A DNA stretch of 64,000 nt from Bacillus sp. cl95 (GTDB lineage Bacteria > Bacillota > Bacilli > Bacillales > Cytobacillaceae), in contig NZ_FOYF01000008.1 in assembly GCF_900115925.1 (NCBI RefSeq), positions 1 to 64,000 on the forward strand. Reading direction: 5' to 3'. The notes beneath the pieces were generated by a model. That model was not told where the DNA came from. It ran no database searches and was given only the letters and a program-made list of their open reading frames with translations. Below are positions 63,104 through 64,000 of the stretch, piece after piece. A program made the position numbers and the translations under genes. The stretch's first letter is position 1; each line of letters starts with the position of its first letter.

Positions 63104-64000
<897 letters not shown>

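Overview
This window is about 64 kb of chromosome from a low-GC, endospore-forming, motile Bacillaceae bacterium. The gene order closely follows the hag-to-trxB segment of Bacillus subtilis: flaG-fliD-fliS-fliT, hpf, secA, prfB, yvjA, cccB, ftsEX, ctpB, minJ, csbA-uvrB-uvrA, yvlAB, nagAB-nagR, hprK-lgt-yvoD-ppaX-yvoF, hisZGDBHAFI, yvcD and trxB. The genus cannot be fixed from sequence alone; a Bacillus or Peribacillus-like organism is my guess.

Layout. 1-4.0 kb: the end of a surface protein with repeated domains, then a flagellar operon behind a near-consensus SigD promoter. 4.1-9.2 kb: hpf behind a SigB-type promoter, secA, and prfB with its autoregulatory +1 frameshift. 9.3-17.9 kb: a coiled-coil protein, yvjA, cccB, and an envelope/division block (ftsE, ftsX, an M23 hydrolase with a coiled coil, ctpB, minJ). 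17.9-30 kb: an accessory region with a DJ-1/PfpI protein, a graveyard of gene fragments, a pair of small membrane proteins, an unannotated 40-residue ORF, two KimA-type potassium transporters (only the second behind a c-di-AMP riboswitch), orphans, and a secreted carboxypeptidase with 14 wall-binding repeats. 29.9-33.1 kb: an RsbR paralogue followed by a tightly overlapping four-gene operon: heme-monooxygenase-like protein, stand-alone RsbR-N-like domain, stand-alone B12-binding protein with the CarH light-sensor signature, and a PAS-STAS protein. 33.5-37.9 kb: a cadmium/zinc resistance cluster (cadC, cadA, methyltransferase, CDF exporter). 38-64 kb: conserved core genes for repair, amino-sugar use, HPr kinase, lipoprotein maturation, histidine synthesis and thioredoxin reductase.

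Most notable observations. (1) The 31-33 kb operon looks like a split cobalamin-based light or redox input to a STAS/stressosome-type output. (2) cadA has an in-frame TGA exactly where the first Cys of its N-terminal CxxC metal site should be, followed at about 22 nt by a small hairpin with G first in its loop. This is either a fresh nonsense mutation or a candidate selenocysteine site. (3) At least six intergenic arrays, each built on a different short word, all repeat with the same period of about 21 bp (two DNA turns). (4) Small non-coding transposable elements begin with GGCT-type ends; several keep 8-bp target duplications, and one is only 31 bp long.

Starts were re-chosen from ribosome binding sites where the longest frame was clearly too long. 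Everything here is from reading the sequence; no search was run.
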